Source of the DNA: Cyanobacterium sp. uoEpiScrs1
Lineage (GTDB): Bacteria; Cyanobacteriota; Cyanobacteriia; Cyanobacteriales; Microcystaceae
Reading direction: 5' to 3'
Assembly: GCF_947331815.1 (NCBI RefSeq)
Contig: NZ_OX373462.1
Span: 372,001 to 436,000, forward strand
DNA length: 64,000 nucleotides
Shown piece by piece: positions 19,134-32,522 of the stretch. The position numbers and the translations under genes are program-made. The notes under the pieces were generated by a model. The model worked only from the letters and a program-made list of their open reading frames with translations, ran no database searches and was not told the origin of the DNA. Position 1 is the stretch's first letter. The number at the start of each line of letters is the position of its first letter.

Positions 19134-19167
19134 AAAGAGAAAAGAGTCATTAGACTCTTTTCTCTTT
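19134..19167. terminator. Bidirectional terminator between sipA and metK
   Basis: A perfect 15-bp stem (19134-19148 with 19153-19167) has a 4-base loop. It lies 20-30 bases past both convergent stop codons and its arms are A/T-run rich, so it can serve both strands. Confidence 0.8.
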
Positions 19168-19192
19168 GAACTATCGACAAATTTAACTTAGT

Positions 19193-20461
19193 TTAAATCC
19201 CAACTGTTATCTTTGATAAAGGAATAGCAAAAGCATCTTTCAGTAAAGCAGCTTTGTCAGTTACTTCCCAAGGTAAATCTAGATCATTTCGTCCAAAATG
19301 TCCATAAGCTGCTACATTTTGATAAAAACACCCCCCTTTTCTTGAAGGAAATTCCCGCAAGTTGAAATTTTGAATAATGCCTGCAGGACGCAACTCAAAA
19401 TGTTCTTTAACTAAATCAAGAAGTTTATCTTCATCAACTTTAGCCGTACCAAAAGTATCCAGGAAGATGCTCACAGGACGGGCTACTCCGATAGCATAAC
19501 TTACTTGTACTTCACACTTATCTGCCAAACCAGCAGCAACGATATTTTTAGCCACATAACGACAAGCATAAGCCGCAGAGCGATCTACTTTTGTCGGATC
19601 TTTCCCTGAAAAAGCGCCGCCACCGTGACGAGAGTAACCACCGTAAGTATCAACAATAATTTTACGTCCCGTTAATCCAGCATCTCCTTGAGGACCTCCA
19701 ATAACAAACTTACCCGTCGGGTTGACTAAAAAGTGAAGGTCTTTACTAGGTTTAATCTGAATATCGTTTAAAACAGGTATAACAACAGCTTCCCATAAAT
19801 CGGATTTAATCTTTTTTTGAATTTTATCGTTGTCTGTAATTGAGTCAATAATTTCAGTATGTTGAGTAGAAATAAGAATAGTGTCAATCCCCACAGGTTT
19901 TCCATCTTCATAGATAATTGATACCTGCGTCTTACCATCAGGACGTAAATAGGATAATTCTCCCGTTTTACGTACCACAGCCAAGCGACGAGAGATACGA
20001 TGGGCTAAACTGATAGGTAAAGGCATTAATTCAGGGGTCTCATTACAGGCAAATCCAAACATTAACCCCTGATCTCCGGCTCCAATACTATCTAATTCGT
20101 CATTACTAAGAGATTTTCTCTGTTCATGAGCTTCCGTTACTCCCTGGGCAATGTCAGGAGACTGCTCGTCTACAGCAACTAGAACAGAGCAACTACTAGC
20201 AGAAAAGCCATTTTCAGCATCATTATAGCCAATTTCAGCTATCTTTTTACGGGCTAACTCGACAAAATCAACATGAGCTTTGGAGGTAATTTCGCCAGTA
20301 ATTAAAACTAAGCCTGTGTTCACGACAACTTCTGCCGCGACGCGACTGCGATCATCATGGTTGAGCAAAGCATCCACAATAGCATCTGAAATTTGGTCGC
20401 AGATTTTATCAGGATGACCTTCGGTCACAGATTCGGAAGTAAACAGATAACGACAAGACAA
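19193..20461 (-). CDS. metK: S-adenosylmethionine synthetase
   Basis: MetK joins methionine and ATP to form SAM, the cell's methyl donor. The family signatures are clear: [11 protein letters not shown] near the N-terminus, [12 protein letters not shown] (ATP binding), [19 protein letters not shown] in the middle and the C-terminal FGRND. It has 422 residues, normal for cyanobacteria. The gene converges with sipA. Upstream is a desert with a long hairpin at 20669-20732; I saw no SAM riboswitch signature. Confidence 0.97.
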   Translation of the reverse strand: MSCRYLFTSESVTEGHPDKICDQISDAIVDALLNHDDRSRVAAEVVVNTGLVLITGEITSKAHVDFVELARKKIAEIGYNDAENGFSASSCSVLVAVDEQSPDIAQGVTEAHEQRKSLSNDELDSIGAGDQGLMFGFACNETPELMPLPISLAHRISRRLAVVRKTGELSYLRPDGKTQVSIIYEDGKPVGIDTILISTQHTEIIDSITDNDKIQKKIKSDLWEAVVIPVLNDIQIKPSKDLHFLVNPTGKFVIGGPQGDAGLTGRKIIVDTYGGYSRHGGGAFSGKDPTKVDRSAAYACRYVAKNIVAAGLADKCEVQVSYAIGVARPVSIFLDTFGTAKVDEDKLLDLVKEHFELRPAGIIQNFNLREFPSRKGGCFYQNVAAYGHFGRNDLDLPWEVTDKAALLKDAFAIPLSKITVGI

Positions 20462-21758
20462 TTTTACTTACCCTCTCTTAATAATGATAATGATAAAGAT
20501 GACGTTTTATAGTCTACAACTATACAGTAGAATTTACTAATTAGTAAAATTGGATTCGATTAAGTTTGAGAATAGTAATATATTCCTTTTCTATATAAAT
20601 AGCTTGGAGATTATTTAGAAAAATTAAAACTATTATAATAGTTTCTTCTCGCTAGATCATTAAAATCTAAACTACACAATATTTTAGCTGTTAAACAAAA
20701 AATAATTTAACAACTAAAATACTGTGTAGTTTATACAAATTACTAGAGATTTTATTGTGTCAGCTTCAACTTTAATAGAGCAGAAATTGAATGTATTTTA
20801 TATAGCTTTTACAGTCAAATAAATATATCAAAATATTTTATACAATAAATATCTTACACTAATGTAAATAATATAAATCCTAGCTAATTCGTAAACTTCT
20901 TAAAAGATATTATAGACTATTTTTAAGTATCAAAACAAACTTTATATGTTTTTTGCAATATAAATAGTAACAGTAATTTTATTTGTTTAATATCTTTTGT
21001 TTTATAGCTATTGCTTAAGTGCTATTAAAGATATAATTTTGTATACCAAAAGTTATTAATTAATACATACATTACTAATATTTAAAATTTTAGTAATGTA
21101 CAAAAAGACGAGGTAAATGTCTGATCTGCATAAATAATTAAGGCTAAAATAATTATATTTAATCAAAGTAAAGAAGAAAATAATCTTTGTTAGGATAGAT
21201 TTTTAAAAATTTTATAGAGCAACTAAGACTGTTTAAGTAGCCAGTCAAAAACCTGAAGAGGTGTAATGTATTAATGATATATTTAATATCTAAAATTTCA
21301 GATCTATTTTAGATTTGATCACATAAATACTTAAATTAGAAATATTTGTGTACTAAAATACAACTAATCAACTTAAATATATTGTTAGTTTGTTATTTCA
21401 GATAGAGTTTTAAGGATATATTCTTGATATTTAGCTTTAATACTAATTAAATACTGCGCAAACTTACAAATAGAATTCTTATATGCTACACATGCATTAT
21501 CTAGAATAAACTTAAAAACTAATGCTCATCAATTCGTATGCTATTGTATAATGCAGAGTCTTATATACTCTTTAATTAATCTAACTAGATATTATACATT
21601 TATCTTAGTCCAGTCAAGTCTGAAACTATAATGTTATTTAAAAGATTTATTATACAAATATAATCTTAATTAATTTTCTATTTTTTTTTAAGATAATTAA
21701 CTTACCGAAGACTTTTTACGTAAATTTGAGAGCTTTATCAATTAGATCACTATAAGTT
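20462..21758. other. AT-rich gene desert
   Basis: I see no gene and no named remnant. The only distinct structure is the long inverted repeat at 20669-20732. Confidence 0.6.
20669..20732. repeat. 27-bp inverted repeat, two mismatches, 10-base loop
   Basis: Arms 20669-20695 and 20706-20732 pair at 25 of 27 positions. It lies about 210 bases upstream of the metK start. Both flanks are AT-rich and no gene abuts it. Confidence 0.8.
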
Positions 21759-22625
21759 TTACACCGAATCTTTCCATCGTTTTTTCCAATGACTTGTAGG
21801 TTCTAGATCACTACTGACTTGTTCTATACGTCTTCGTTGATGTATTACCATAGCAGAGTCTTGAAGATTAGGGTCACGATAAGGAATCGCAGCGCGAGTT
21901 TTTAAGTGTTCTTCTTCCCGTACAGACAAAGGACATAAGTCTTGATAATCGAAACCTGCTATGGTTCCAGGCGACCGCCGTCCCACCCCTTTGGTGGATG
22001 ACACAATCAACCCTGCTAGCTGTAGAGCGGTTCTTACTGCAGCAGCACTTGAATAAGTTCCCAACCTTCCTTGCGGGTTTAAACATCCTGATACAATTTT
22101 AATAAATTCTAGAGTCCACAATTGGGGGCATTTTGGAGGAGAAAAAGGGTCAAGAAAAATTGCGTCGGCCTTAAAACCAGACTGGTAAATAGTCTGGATA
22201 GTATTTCGAGCATCTCCTATCAATAGGTTAGCTCTTAATCGCGACGTTTGTATCGCATAATTCCGGGTAAGTTGTGTTAAGGGGGCTCTAACAGAAGAAG
22301 GCCATTGTTCAAGTAAATGATAAATACCTGACTGATAAGGGACATTAATATCAGATTCCAGAGCAATTAACTCGATGTGACATTTCTGATTAATTGACCA
22401 AACTTTTTCTAAAGCTGCTGCACTATTGTAACCAAGTCCATAGCAAACATCGAGAATTTTCAATGACATATGACGTTTTGCTTTCTCTTCCAGCTGGCAA
22501 GGACTGACAAATTTTTGTTCTGCTTCGAGTTTTGCTCCGGAATGGGAGTGAAATAGTTCTTTAAATTGCTCAGAGAAGAAGGTGTATGAACCGTCGTCAG
22601 TAAGTTGTGGAGTAAACATAATCAA
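21759..22625 (-). CDS. MnmD-like tRNA U34 methyltransferase (MnmC N-terminal type)
   Basis: A SAM-dependent methyltransferase of the MnmC N-domain family: the SAM-binding segment ILDVCYGLGYNSAAA near residue 57 and the signature IFLDPFSPPKCPQLW are present. The family methylates 5-aminomethyl-2-thiouridine at the tRNA wobble base. No FAD domain is fused, as expected for the stand-alone MnmD form. It has 288 residues from 22625, or 286 from the second ATG. It diverges from pyrR. I see no frameshift. Confidence 0.8.
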   Translation of the reverse strand: MIMFTPQLTDDGSYTFFSEQFKELFHSHSGAKLEAEQKFVSPCQLEEKAKRHMSLKILDVCYGLGYNSAAALEKVWSINQKCHIELIALESDINVPYQSGIYHLLEQWPSSVRAPLTQLTRNYAIQTSRLRANLLIGDARNTIQTIYQSGFKADAIFLDPFSPPKCPQLWTLEFIKIVSGCLNPQGRLGTYSSAAAVRTALQLAGLIVSSTKGVGRRSPGTIAGFDYQDLCPLSVREEEHLKTRAAIPYRDPNLQDSAMVIHQRRRIEQVSSDLEPTSHWKKRWKDSV

Positions 22626-22828
22626 GGTAGGAGGTATAGAAAAATAGTCTGATATCTAATTTGTAACTTTTATGAAGTAACGCTTACAGCTTAGCGAAAG
22701 CAAGGAATTTTTAACTTAATAAATAGGGAGTGCAGAAGTATATTCTAACTTCCGTAGTAAGTTAATTTAAGATTAAGTTTCCACTGACCAGTGACTTTAA
22801 GTAATTTTCTAAAATGAAGGACAAATAT

Positions 22829-22840
22829 AGGAGGGAGGGA
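22829..22840 (+). promoter_or_regulatory. Strong Shine-Dalgarno fixing the pyrR start
   Basis: The core AGGAGG at 22829-22834 lies 6 bases before the ATG at 22841. It argues against the in-frame ATG at 22814. Confidence 0.75.
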
Positions 22841-23365
22841 ATGATAAAGACAATACTGACTACAGAAGAAATACGCCGTATTATTACCCGTTTAGCTTCT
22901 CAAGTTATTGAAAAATCGGGAGATCTCTCTAAGTTAGTACTCTTGGGAATTTACACGAGAGGAGTGACTCTAGCTTATCTAATCACTCAGCAAATTGAAA
23001 TATTAGAAGATGTTAAGGTTTCAGTAGGAGCTGTCGATGTGACATTTTATCGTGATGATCTTGATCGTATAAAAACTCGTACCCCTGCCAAAACTAAAAT
23101 TCCTTTTGATTTGACGGGAAAAACAGTAGTCTTAGTGGATGATGTCCTTTATAAAGGACGGACGATTCGGGCAGCCTTAAATGCAGTAACAGAGTATGGA
23201 AGACCTCAAGTCATTAGGTTGTTAGTTTTAGTGGACCGTGGACATCGAGAGTTACCTATTCATCCTGATTTTACTGGAAAAAAACTCCCTACAGCCTCAC
23301 AAGAACAGGTCAGAGTATATCTACAAGAGACTGATGGAAGAGATGCTGTAGAGTTAATCGGATAG
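22841..23365 (+). CDS. pyrR: PyrR: pyrimidine regulator / uracil phosphoribosyltransferase
   Basis: This 174-residue phosphoribosyltransferase-fold protein has the PRPP loop [16 protein letters not shown] and the DLDR segment typical of PyrR. In Bacillus PyrR binds pyr mRNA; in cyanobacteria an RNA-binding role is uncertain, and uracil salvage (uracil + PRPP to UMP) is the safer function. I start at the ATG preceded by a strong Shine-Dalgarno sequence rather than the upstream ATG at 22814. No pyr biosynthetic gene is adjacent. Confidence 0.92.
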   Translation: MIKTILTTEEIRRIITRLASQVIEKSGDLSKLVLLGIYTRGVTLAYLITQQIEILEDVKVSVGAVDVTFYRDDLDRIKTRTPAKTKIPFDLTGKTVVLVDDVLYKGRTIRAALNAVTEYGRPQVIRLLVLVDRGHRELPIHPDFTGKKLPTASQEQVRVYLQETDGRDAVELIG

Positions 23366-23385
23366 TGAATTATCTCACTAACCAG

Positions 23386-23525
23386 ACACAAAGAAAGTGT
23401 GAGCGCTAGCTTGTTTAGTTGTTAACAAGTGTAATATTCGTGCCTCTTCTAAACTTAATATGGTAAGTTTGTAGCCAATAACTTTCAAAACTATCCTTCC
23501 GGGTGTACCGCTTAGCCCTATTTTT
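23386..23525 (-). pseudogene. Unrecognised 47-codon coding remnant
   Basis: On the minus strand a frame without ATG start runs about 47 codons to a stop near 23386 (segments VLKVIGYKLTILSLEEARIL and KQASAHTFFVSG). Upstream the frame hits stops at once. It has the look of the C-terminal part of a real protein, but I cannot name it. Confidence 0.3.
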
Positions 23526-23658
23526 TACTAAGATGATATTTTTGGAGTATTAAATTTCTTGCAAAATAATACTTTTAGATTTTATTTATTGAAATTTTGT
23601 CACAGCTAATCTAAAAGAGTCATGTCTATTAAGTTTTAGAAACTAAAGTTAAATTATT

Positions 23659-24912
23659 ATGAGTGCAGAAATTATTTGTGTAGGAACAGAATTGTTATTA
23701 GGGGATATCCTCAATACCAATGTTCAATTTTTAGCTAGAGAACTTGCTAATTTAGGAATTCCTCACTTCTATCAAACCGTTGTTGGTGATAATATGACTC
23801 GTTTACACGAGGTTATTAAAATTGCTAGTCAACGAGCCTCGATTTTGGTGTTTACAGGAGGGTTGGGACCAACACCTGATGATCTGACCACGGAAACTAT
23901 CGCCCAAGTATTTAAGACTCCCTTAGTAGAACATCCCGAAATTATTAGAGATATTAGTCAAAAATTTGCCGCACGTAGACGAAGTATGGCTTTTAATAAT
24001 CGTAAACAGGCTTTACTTCCCAAAGGAGCTGATATTATACCCAACCCGTCTGGAACTGCTCCTGGACTTTTATGGCAACCTCGTCCCAATTTAACCTTAA
24101 TGACCTTTCCTGGAGTACCTTCGGAAATGAAGCGTATGTGGAGTGAAACGGCTGTTTCCTTTCTGAAAAATCAAGGTTGGGGGAAAGAAACTATTTACAG
24201 TCGAATGTTATATTTTAAGGGCATTGGCGAGTCAGATTTGTCCGCAAAATTAGCTCACTTCTTTGAACTATCAAATCCTACAGTAGCGCCCTACGCTTCT
24301 TTAGGAGAAGTGCGGTTAAGATTATCTGCAAAAGCTCGGTCAAAAATGGAGGCAATCGCGCTGATTGAACCAATTACCCAGGAAATCAAAGAAATAGCTG
24401 GATTAGACTATTACGGTTCAGATGAGGATACTTTAGCTCTAGTGGTCGGAAACTTATTGAGACAAGCAAGAGAAACGGTAAGTGTCGCTGAATCTTGTAC
24501 AGGCGGAGGTTTAGGTGCAGTACTGACTACAGTTTCAGGAAGTTCGGATTATTTTCTTGGGGGAATTACCGCCTACAAAAATAAGATAAAAATTGATTTA
24601 TTAGGGGTTAATCCTACAGATTTAGAGCAAAATGGGGCTGTTAGCGGGCAAATAGCGCAACAAATGGCTTTAGGGGCTAAAAAACGCTTAGGTACTTCCT
24701 GGGGAATAAGTATTACAGGAATTGCCGGACCTGGGGGAGGTAACGAAATCAAACCGGTGGGATTAGTCTATATTGGATTAGCTGATGATCAAGGAGGAGT
24801 AGAGAGTTTTGAATGCCATTTTGGAACTATGCATGATCGTGATACCATAAGGCTTCTAAGTAGTTATACTGCTTTGGATCAATTACGCCGCAAATTGTTA
24901 CTTAGAAAATAG
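23659..24912 (+). CDS. cinA: CinA family protein, nicotinamide-nucleotide amidase
   Basis: The N-terminal half is a molybdopterin-binding-like COG1058 domain (GTELLLGDILNTN at 8-20, FTGGLGPTPDD) and the C-terminal half is the amidohydrolase domain (VAESCTGGGLGAVLT and GIAGPGGG). CinA proteins deamidate NMN to nicotinic acid mononucleotide, recycling pyridine nucleotide; the N-domain can hydrolyse ADP-ribose. The length of 417 residues is usual. The old name competence-damage protein does not imply competence here. Frame intact. Confidence 0.95.
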   Translation: MSAEIICVGTELLLGDILNTNVQFLARELANLGIPHFYQTVVGDNMTRLHEVIKIASQRASILVFTGGLGPTPDDLTTETIAQVFKTPLVEHPEIIRDISQKFAARRRSMAFNNRKQALLPKGADIIPNPSGTAPGLLWQPRPNLTLMTFPGVPSEMKRMWSETAVSFLKNQGWGKETIYSRMLYFKGIGESDLSAKLAHFFELSNPTVAPYASLGEVRLRLSAKARSKMEAIALIEPITQEIKEIAGLDYYGSDEDTLALVVGNLLRQARETVSVAESCTGGGLGAVLTTVSGSSDYFLGGITAYKNKIKIDLLGVNPTDLEQNGAVSGQIAQQMALGAKKRLGTSWGISITGIAGPGGGNEIKPVGLVYIGLADDQGGVESFECHFGTMHDRDTIRLLSSYTALDQLRRKLLLRK

Positions 24913-25313
24913 TATAAGAATATATAAAAAAGGGAGTGCCTAAAGTAGTCTCTATCATTGCCAAATTTTTAACAGAATCAAAGCTCATTATTTATATGCG
25001 CAAAATACTTCGGTTAGAGCAATCAATTCGTATTATATACTTATTGTTTTGCAGGTAAACTTCCCTTATGAATATTTTTCTCGTTATAATGCTCAATTAT
25101 CTCATTAATTCTCTAGTAATTGATTTTATAATCTGGTTACAAGCTGTTATTAACACTTCATTACTTCTAGGACAAAATTATTCCTAACAATAGAAAAGTA
25201 GTAAGCTATTCATAGGCATATATCGGAATGAGAGTCACTGTAGAGTTTTTAATACTCGTCCTCCAGGTTTTGTTTTAGTTTACATTTAATGTTTATATAT
25301 GCTCTTATGTTTT
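24913..25313. other. Intergenic, nothing recognised
   Basis: A 401-base gap between the convergent cinA and ankyrin genes. I see no gene, clear terminator or remnant. Confidence 0.5.
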
Positions 25314-26579
25314 CTATTTAGTCTTTTTCAATAATTCAATAACTTTTGAATGAGAATTCAATTCAGCTAACATTAAAGCCGTATAACCACCTTGATTTTT
25401 AATATCAAGATTAATATTTCTTATATCTAACAAAAATTCTACGGCATCAGAATGACCTAGATAACTGGACCACATCAAGGCAGTTATACCTTTGTCATCT
25501 CTGAAGTTAACATCAGCTCCAGCTTTTATAAAACAACTCATCATGTTAATATCGCGGCGTTTGGCTGCTATCATTAGTCCTGTTCGTCCATTTGGAAAAA
25601 GACTATTAGGGGCAACACCCTCTTTTAGTAAACTCTTCACAATATCACTATAACCTTGGCTAGTAGCGATAATCAACGGAGTTTCTCCCTGATTACTAAC
25701 TTGTGGATTGGCTCCGTATTTGAGTAATTGACTGACTATTAAAGGATAAGCTTGTGAAACTGCTAATAACAAAGGTGTGTCTCCAAATTTATTAACCTTG
25801 TTAACATCAGAGCCTGCTTCTAATAATACCTGAACCGACTCTAAATGCCCTTCAATAATGGCGTAATGTAAGGGAGTTTCTCCGTCCTCATCTTGGACGT
25901 TAACCTTCGCTCTGGCAGCGATCAAAACCTGCAGAATATCAGCTTGTTTTTCGGCAGCAGCCAAGATTATAGGAATTTCTCCTTCTTGGTTGGGAGCATT
26001 AAGATCCTCATAGACAGGTATCAATGTTTTAACTGCTTCAACGTTGCCATTGTGGATGGCAACGTTGAGTCCCTCTCTAATATTGGGAAAATCAACTCCC
26101 GAGTTGAGTAAGGCTAAGATAACTCCCTGATGATTATTTTTAATCGCTAGATTTAAGGCTGTATCTCCATCCTTATCTTTAAGGTTAACCTCAGCTCCTG
26201 TTTCTATTAAGGCTTCAACAATAGCTAAATTTCCTTTATATGCTGCAATCATCAAAGCCGGACTACCATCTTCATTGGTCTGGTCAACATCTGCACCGGC
26301 TTTAATCAAATCTTTAACAATATCTAAATGATTAGATGCCGCAGCTAGCATCAAGGCACTAACCCCTGATGTTAGTCGTTGATGGTTAACCAAAGCCCCT
26401 TTTTTTAAAAGATAATATACTATTAGATAATCGCCTCGTTGTGCCGCATACATCAATGCACTTACGTGATATACATCAGTGGCATTGATGTGTGCGCCCT
26501 GAGCAAGTAGAACTTTAATATTCTCTAAATTACCCTGGCGAGCAGCATTGACTAACTGAAAATCTAAAGACAAAACCAT
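25314..26579 (-). CDS. Ankyrin-repeat protein
   Basis: The 421 residues form about a dozen ankyrin repeats from end to end, with the motif G-TALM-AA--GH--IV--LL--GA-VN recurring at roughly 33-residue intervals. No signal peptide, catalytic domain or membrane helix is visible, so it is probably a cytosolic protein-binding scaffold. Cyanobacteria carry such proteins of unknown partner. Retention in a shrinking genome, with all repeats open, suggests a role, possibly in host interaction (speculative). A 12-bp perfect inverted repeat lies in the frame at 26039-26067. Confidence 0.92.
   Translation of the reverse strand: MVLSLDFQLVNAARQGNLENIKVLLAQGAHINATDVYHVSALMYAAQRGDYLIVYYLLKKGALVNHQRLTSGVSALMLAAASNHLDIVKDLIKAGADVDQTNEDGSPALMIAAYKGNLAIVEALIETGAEVNLKDKDGDTALNLAIKNNHQGVILALLNSGVDFPNIREGLNVAIHNGNVEAVKTLIPVYEDLNAPNQEGEIPIILAAAEKQADILQVLIAARAKVNVQDEDGETPLHYAIIEGHLESVQVLLEAGSDVNKVNKFGDTPLLLAVSQAYPLIVSQLLKYGANPQVSNQGETPLIIATSQGYSDIVKSLLKEGVAPNSLFPNGRTGLMIAAKRRDINMMSCFIKAGADVNFRDDKGITALMWSSYLGHSDAVEFLLDIRNINLDIKNQGGYTALMLAELNSHSKVIELLKKTK
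26039..26067. repeat. 12-bp perfect inverted repeat in the ankyrin gene
   Basis: Arms caacgttgccat/atggcaacgttg are separated by 5 bases within the coding frame. Confidence 0.85.
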
Positions 26580-26951
26580 ATATAATGTTTTTCTAGACTG
26601 AGCCTTCTATTATGCTCAGATTACAAGAGCCTGCACACGCGACAGGAAAATATTCTCCTACCGAGAAAATCAACCGACGACGAATCAGAGTAAATTAACC
26701 ATGCATTTAGCATTAATGATTCTGCTTATGATCAAAGCAAAACACGATAAATAAAAGAAAAAAGTTCATAGGTCACCCATTCTAATTATATTGTTACATG
26801 TTTTTCATGAGATCATCATGTATTTTTTGTGAGATTACCTGGCCACAGGTGTCCATTTAAATAGAAATAAGTCTGATAATGTTAGTTAATCATATAGATT
26901 GTCAGTGAACAATCCACATGATTACCCAAGATAAATTAGAGATAGATTTCT
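26580..26951. other. Divergent promoter region
   Basis: A 372-base region between the divergent ankyrin and permease genes. It should hold both promoters. A short ctgagc/gctcag hairpin lies about 20-40 bases upstream of the ankyrin start. I cannot assign a regulator. Confidence 0.4.
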
Positions 26952-27938
26952 ATGTCCGAACTCAGTTATGACATCACCTTATTCATCAGTCATGTTCTCA
27001 AATCCTTGCCTTTTCTTCTGTGGGGAATTATTATTTCGAGTGGTTTATTAGCTTTTGTTGATGAACGTCTATTTGTAGCTAAGTTACCGCAAAATCGGAT
27101 TTTAGGGGCGATTGTTGGTAGTAGTTTAGGGATAATAATTCCCGCAGGACAATACGGCAATATTCCCGTAACACGGAGATTGTTGCTACAAGGGGCTTCG
27201 ATCCCCTTATCCATCAGTTTTTTAATAGCTTCCCCAACCATTAATCCTTTTGTGATTTTGGTTAGTTGGGGAGTACTTGGTAATTATCCAAGACTTCTTT
27301 TCTTACGTATTTTGGGGGCTTGGCTCACTGGTATTATTCTGGGATTAATTTTTAGTACTTATGCCGATAAACCTTCTGGAAAATCCGCAAATTTATCTCC
27401 TTTAGCAACGTATTCAACTTTGCTTCACTCGGGTACTTTATTGAGTTTCTATAATACACCTCAAGTTTTCCATCGGGCAGGTAGCCTAATATATGAATAT
27501 AAAGCTAATGCAGCGATTCCTGACCACCTGTGGGAGCGATGCTTATTGTTTTTGGATAATCTTACTAAAGAATTCCTTGAACTTGGTAGTATTCTCTTGT
27601 TAGGATGTGCGGTCACTACTATTGCTCAGATTTTTTTACCTCAAGCACAGTTATTGACATGGGGGCACACTCCTGTAAATCAAATCTTAGTGATGTCCTT
27701 TTTTAGCTTAGTTCTATCTTTTAATTCTTTATGTACTCCTTATTTTATTAATCCTCTAACTGATAAGTTTCTATATGGGTCAAATCTAGTTTTTCTATTG
27801 TTAAGTTCTATAATTAATCTTAAAAGTCTTAGTTTACTTTTTACCACAGTTAGATATAAAGCAGTAATTTATCTATTGACAATAACTACTCAATTGATAA
27901 TTTTATTCTGCCTTACTATAAATTTTTATTTAAGCTAA
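26952..27938 (+). CDS. Permease of the DUF318/ArsP-like family
   Basis: An integral membrane protein of 328 residues with about eight hydrophobic helices, including the family-typical SFLIASPTINPFVIL and a glycine-rich helix at IVGSSLGIIIPAGQYG. DUF318 permeases include arsenic exporters of the ArsP type; the substrate of the cyanobacterial members is unknown. A long hydrophilic loop at about 140-180 splits two halves. The last 60 residues are unusually Leu/Ile/Thr-rich. Start as given; it diverges from the ankyrin gene. Confidence 0.75.
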   Translation: MSELSYDITLFISHVLKSLPFLLWGIIISSGLLAFVDERLFVAKLPQNRILGAIVGSSLGIIIPAGQYGNIPVTRRLLLQGASIPLSISFLIASPTINPFVILVSWGVLGNYPRLLFLRILGAWLTGIILGLIFSTYADKPSGKSANLSPLATYSTLLHSGTLLSFYNTPQVFHRAGSLIYEYKANAAIPDHLWERCLLFLDNLTKEFLELGSILLLGCAVTTIAQIFLPQAQLLTWGHTPVNQILVMSFFSLVLSFNSLCTPYFINPLTDKFLYGSNLVFLLLSSIINLKSLSLLFTTVRYKAVIYLLTITTQLIILFCLTINFYLS

Positions 27939-28750
27939 AAAAATACATTAACTTTTCAACTGACAAACAAAATTGATTAAATTATATACACATGAAGTTA
28001 AGTATTAATAATTAAAGCTAAAAAGCTTTTCAAGCAAATGGACTGTAAGGCAAGATAAAAAGTAAGAAATGTTATGTACTAGTTAATATCCATTCTGTTA
28101 ACCTACTATAGTAACAGCAAATATAAACGCTTATATTTCTCAAAATAAATAAAAAACAACAAGATATATAAATCAAAAAATCAGTGTGATTTTGGGTAAC
28201 CTTAATCAAGAAGTAAAGTCTACAGGCTACGAAAATATAGCTAATATAGTAGTGGCAAAACCTAATTGTTAAAATTATAAACATAAAAATGTTAGTCTTT
28301 ATGTAGAAGATAATGTAATGAGAGTCTATATTACTTGTCTAGTTCGGGAGAAAACTTTCCCTATAATTCAATTGAATAATCTAAGAAGTGAAAAGTAATT
28401 ATCTGGAATAAAAAAGGAGAATATACTGGATATTTTGATAAAACTAATTGTACAATTAGAATCATAATAAAAAATACTTTTGTATAGTTTATGCTCTGTC
28501 TAATAATATAAACTAGTTTGATTAACCATACTTTTTGATTTAAACTCAAGGAAAAAGTTGACTTTTCTTACTACTGTAAAATACACATTGTAATACTTAT
28601 TATTATACTTATCATATAAGACAAGCGTAAACTTATCTTGTATTTATACTTAAGATATCAAGAATAGTATATTTTATACTTCGCCTAATTGACAAATGTG
28701 TAATTTCTTTTATAAAAAATTATATTTTTATTTTCTTGCCATTAATAATT
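27939..28750. other. AT-rich gene desert
   Basis: There is no supported gene. Short open frames on the minus strand (about 28072-28284 and 28361-28549) are low-complexity and unrecognised. I found no strong hairpin. Confidence 0.55.
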
Positions 28751-31506
<2,756 letters not shown>

Positions 31507-32385
31507 CTAAATTAATGAAGGAACCAAGACTCCTAAAGCTTGTGGAATCACTCGAAACGCAGCCGGAGTTTGGCTAGTAATCTCTCCGTCGGTATTAATA
31601 GAATAAGATTTACGAGTATAAATTTCCATTGTCTCTCCTTCAATAGTTCGTACCCAGGGTAACACTCCATGTTGTCCTTGAGGAAGTCGCCATAACAGAG
31701 GAAATATTTGCCACCAATAGTTTAACTCTAAGCTATAGAGATCTAACCTTTGATCATCAATAGTTGCATCTTTAGCAATAGCCATTCCTCCTCCATAAAA
31801 TCTTCCGTTACCTACCGCAATCTGAATAGTTTTAACACGGACTGATTTATCATTTACTACAATCTCAGCGTTAAAAGGGCGAGTTTGTCCAATAACTTGC
31901 AATGCAGTTATAGCGTAGGCCAAAATTCCCCAACGACGTTTTGCTCCCTTTGATAACTTTCCAGTTATTTCTACACTTAGCCCAAGACTTGCTACATTAA
32001 AAAAATATTTTCCATTAACGCAACCGAGATCAATATATTTAAGTTTACCTTGGGCGATTACTCGACACGCTTGATCGACTGCTAAAGGAATTTTCAGGGT
32101 GCGAGCTAGATCGTTAGCAGTTCCTAAAGGTAAAATACCTAAAGGCAGTTTCATATCTACCAAACTGTCTACTATTGCATTTAAGGTTCCATCCCCTCCC
32201 CCTACAATCACCAAATCTATACTATCTTGGTGGCGGCGTATTAATTCGGACATGTACTCAGGGTTTCTAACTGGAACAGTAATTAACTCAAAACCTAGGT
32301 CATTTAAGACATCTACGGCGTGAGCGAAGCTGTTTCGACCTTTGCGAGCATGGCGATTAATTAGCAATAATGCTCGTTTTGTCAT
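31507..32385 (-). CDS. YegS/BmrU-type lipid kinase
   Basis: This diacylglycerol-kinase-fold protein has the nucleotide-binding GGDGTLN (63-69) and GTANDLAR motifs and a C-terminal beta domain. Family members phosphorylate diacylglycerol, phosphatidylglycerol or related lipids at the membrane. It has 292 residues, near the family norm. The exact lipid cannot be told from sequence. It is followed by larE in the upstream direction on the same strand with a gap of 137 bases. Confidence 0.88.
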   Translation of the reverse strand: MTKRALLLINRHARKGRNSFAHAVDVLNDLGFELITVPVRNPEYMSELIRRHQDSIDLVIVGGGDGTLNAIVDSLVDMKLPLGILPLGTANDLARTLKIPLAVDQACRVIAQGKLKYIDLGCVNGKYFFNVASLGLSVEITGKLSKGAKRRWGILAYAITALQVIGQTRPFNAEIVVNDKSVRVKTIQIAVGNGRFYGGGMAIAKDATIDDQRLDLYSLELNYWWQIFPLLWRLPQGQHGVLPWVRTIEGETMEIYTRKSYSINTDGEITSQTPAAFRVIPQALGVLVPSLI

Positions 32386-32522
32386 GAGTTAGGGCTAGGT
32401 TAGTGAATGATTAATAGTTTATAGCAATTCTACTCGTAGGCGAAGGTATGAATCAGACAATATACGTTCAGGAAATAACCCTACTGATTTCTTGAAAAGT
32501 TGAATATCTTTGTGGGGGATCC

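Noticed and set aside
28072-28549. Two small minus-strand open frames
   Set aside because: Low-complexity Ile/Tyr/Cys-rich peptides with no Shine-Dalgarno and no recognised family, as expected by chance in AT-rich DNA.
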